DNA of 6,292 nucleotides from M55B118 sp041694275. Its GTDB lineage: Bacteria > Bacillota_I > Bacilli_A > Izemoplasmatales > Izemoplasmataceae. The notes under the pieces were generated by a model. It worked only from the letters and a program-made list of their open reading frames with translations. It was not told the DNA's origin and did not search any database. This document shows positions 5,453-6,292 of the stretch, piece by piece. The stretch is taken from NCBI GenBank assembly GCA_041694275.1, contig JASMTQ010000003.1, positions 1-6,292 of the forward strand. The letters run 5' to 3'. The number at the start of each line of letters is the position of its first letter. The stretch's first letter is position 1. The position numbers and the translations under genes were made by a program.

Positions 5453-5987
5453 CTTAGACGCAGTTGTGGATAACAATATCTTGATGGATTTTTACGAACT
5501 CGGGAGACTGGAATTGTTATTTGGCTGTTTCAATATATTGATCATTCCACGAATGATTTATACTGAAGAAATGTTGAATGAAATAAAGACAATCTTAGAA
5601 AAAGAGGATTATGATTACGAAATCTGTGACATACGTACGGACAGTGGTTTAAAGATATATCAAACACTGACAAGTGACCAAACCTACAAGGGCTTGTCTC
5701 ACTACGACAGGATTGCAATTGCCATAGCAGGTGAGAATCTCTATTACTGCAGTAGTAATGATCTACCGGTTAGAAAGGCATGTGAGGCCTTGAATGTCAA
5801 ATACACTGGCACACTCGGTATTCTTGGAAGATGTTATGTTCAAGGCCTTTTAAAATTCGCTGATCTAGATACCTGTCTTGATATGCTTTGTTCTGATGAA
5901 ACATCGTGTTATATCAGTGAAACCCTTATTGATAAGTTTAAAGAAGATATCAAAACACATGACGTTATAAAAGAGGTGAACCCATGA
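5427..5987 (+). CDS. PIN-domain protein, probable RNase toxin
   Basis: A 186-residue PIN-domain protein similar to the COG2405/DUF3368-type PIN proteins, which cut RNA as VapC-like toxins. The likely acidic metal-binding residues are Asp15 in AVVDNNILMDF, Glu47 or Glu48 after IIPRMIYT, Asp94 in SHYDRIAIAIA, and Asp112 in SSNDLPVRKACEALNVKYTG. The last motif continues into GTLGILGRCYVQGLL, typical of this family, and the tail SCYISETLIDKF (160-171) resembles its usual C-terminal helix-strand end. The site appears complete, so nuclease activity is plausible. The ATG at 5427 lies 8 bases after GGAG (5415-5418) inside the end of the upstream gene; a TTG at 5403 is less likely. The order regulator-then-nuclease and the 26-base overlap fit a type II toxin-antitoxin pair. 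It also overlaps the next gene by four bases. It could instead act on tRNA or invader RNA. Confidence 0.82.
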   Translation: MTELYTSNDLDAVVDNNILMDFYELGRLELLFGCFNILIIPRMIYTEEMLNEIKTILEKEDYDYEICDIRTDSGLKIYQTLTSDQTYKGLSHYDRIAIAIAGENLYYCSSNDLPVRKACEALNVKYTGTLGILGRCYVQGLLKFADLDTCLDMLCSDETSCYISETLIDKFKEDIKTHDVIKEVNP

Positions 5988-6292
5988 TAGAGATTGAAAG
6001 AGCCTATAGTGAAGTATTGGATGACATTGTAAGCATTCACGATTTCGAAAGAGGAGACGAAATCTATCAAGGCAGATTCAAGTGTGACAAATGTGACTCG
6101 GAATTAATCGCCAGAAAAGGAACCATAAACGCACACCACTTTGCGTCTAAAACACCCCATGAAGATGACTGTGAACACCTCCAAAGACAAATTGAAACTC
6201 AAAAAGGGGTTGCAAAATATGTAATTGACCTAGACCGTTTCTCCTATAGAGATGAAAATCCAGTATTGCCTGGCGATACTGGGGGCGGTAGA
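5984..6292 (+). CDS. Partial gene: CoiA-like zinc-finger N-terminus, third gene of the XRE/PIN operon
   Basis: The first 103 codons of a gene that stays open to the window's edge; the stop lies beyond it. The ATG overlaps the PIN gene's stop as ATGA and follows a GAGG site (5973-5976) at 7 bases, so translation is coupled. The protein has a metal-binding pattern: Cys34-x-x-Cys37 in FKCDKCDSELIARKG, then HHFASKTPH (51-59) and Cys63 in DDCEHLQ. This resembles the N-terminal zinc-ribbon of CoiA-like competence proteins, where CxxC is followed by an HFAH-type motif and a further Cys; here the last His of HFAH is Ser. CoiA-like proteins often carry a PD-(D/E)XK nuclease domain further on, which would be outside the window. 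From about residue 90 the sequence becomes proline- and glycine-rich, suggesting a linker. Family assignment is by motif only and is tentative. Confidence 0.6.
   Translation, partial: MIEIERAYSEVLDDIVSIHDFERGDEIYQGRFKCDKCDSELIARKGTINAHHFASKTPHEDDCEHLQRQIETQKGVAKYVIDLDRFSYRDENPVLPGDTGGGR

Overview
The window looks like a chromosomal segment from a low-to-moderate-GC Gram-positive bacterium (Bacillota, perhaps Clostridia-like; the genus cannot be told from sequence alone). The evidence is strong GGAGG-type ribosome binding sites, near-consensus sigma-A promoters, compact hairpin/T-tract terminators after almost every unit, and a capsule tyrosine kinase split into separate CpsC and CpsD proteins. 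TGA is a normal stop here (genes ending at 3375, 5452 and 5987), so this is not the mycoplasma code. All genes are on the + strand.

Region 1 (1-1490) is part of an exopolysaccharide/capsule locus. It holds a Wzz-type membrane adaptor (CpsC-like) and its cytoplasmic BY-kinase (CpsD-like), joined by a one-base stop/start overlap and closed by a terminator. Region 2 (1498-1768) is a single-gene unit for a 61-residue protein with two membrane segments and its own promoter and terminator. Region 3 (1773-3402) is a three-gene operon behind a TTGACA/TATAAT promoter. It encodes a membrane-anchored FMN-binding protein with a covalent flavinylation motif, a flavodoxin-fold protein and a TetR-family repressor. 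The genes overlap by 8 and 4 bases, and an inverted repeat lies over the predicted transcription start, so a self-regulated flavin/redox operon is likely. Region 4 (3428-4231) is a stand-alone DEDDh 3'-5' exonuclease of the DnaQ/PolC-epsilon type, with a terminator.

Region 5 (4248 to the end) is the accessory part. It starts with a strong promoter framed by a long inverted repeat. It encodes an XRE helix-turn-helix protein fused to an ImmA/IrrE-like (M78, COG2856) zinc peptidase, then a PIN-domain nuclease-like protein, then the start of a third gene with a CoiA-like cysteine/histidine zinc-finger N-terminus that runs off the window. The genes overlap by 26 and 4 bases. The first two proteins fit a toxin-antitoxin pair: the XRE-peptidase as regulator/antitoxin and the PIN protein as RNase toxin. 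The tightly coupled CoiA-like third gene makes this a candidate three-part defence or stress module, and it is the most interesting part of the window. Its coding sequence appears more AT-rich than the capsule genes (a 60-base sample of each gave about 37% and 50% GC), consistent with horizontal acquisition. No tRNA, rRNA, CRISPR array, insertion sequence or attachment site was seen.
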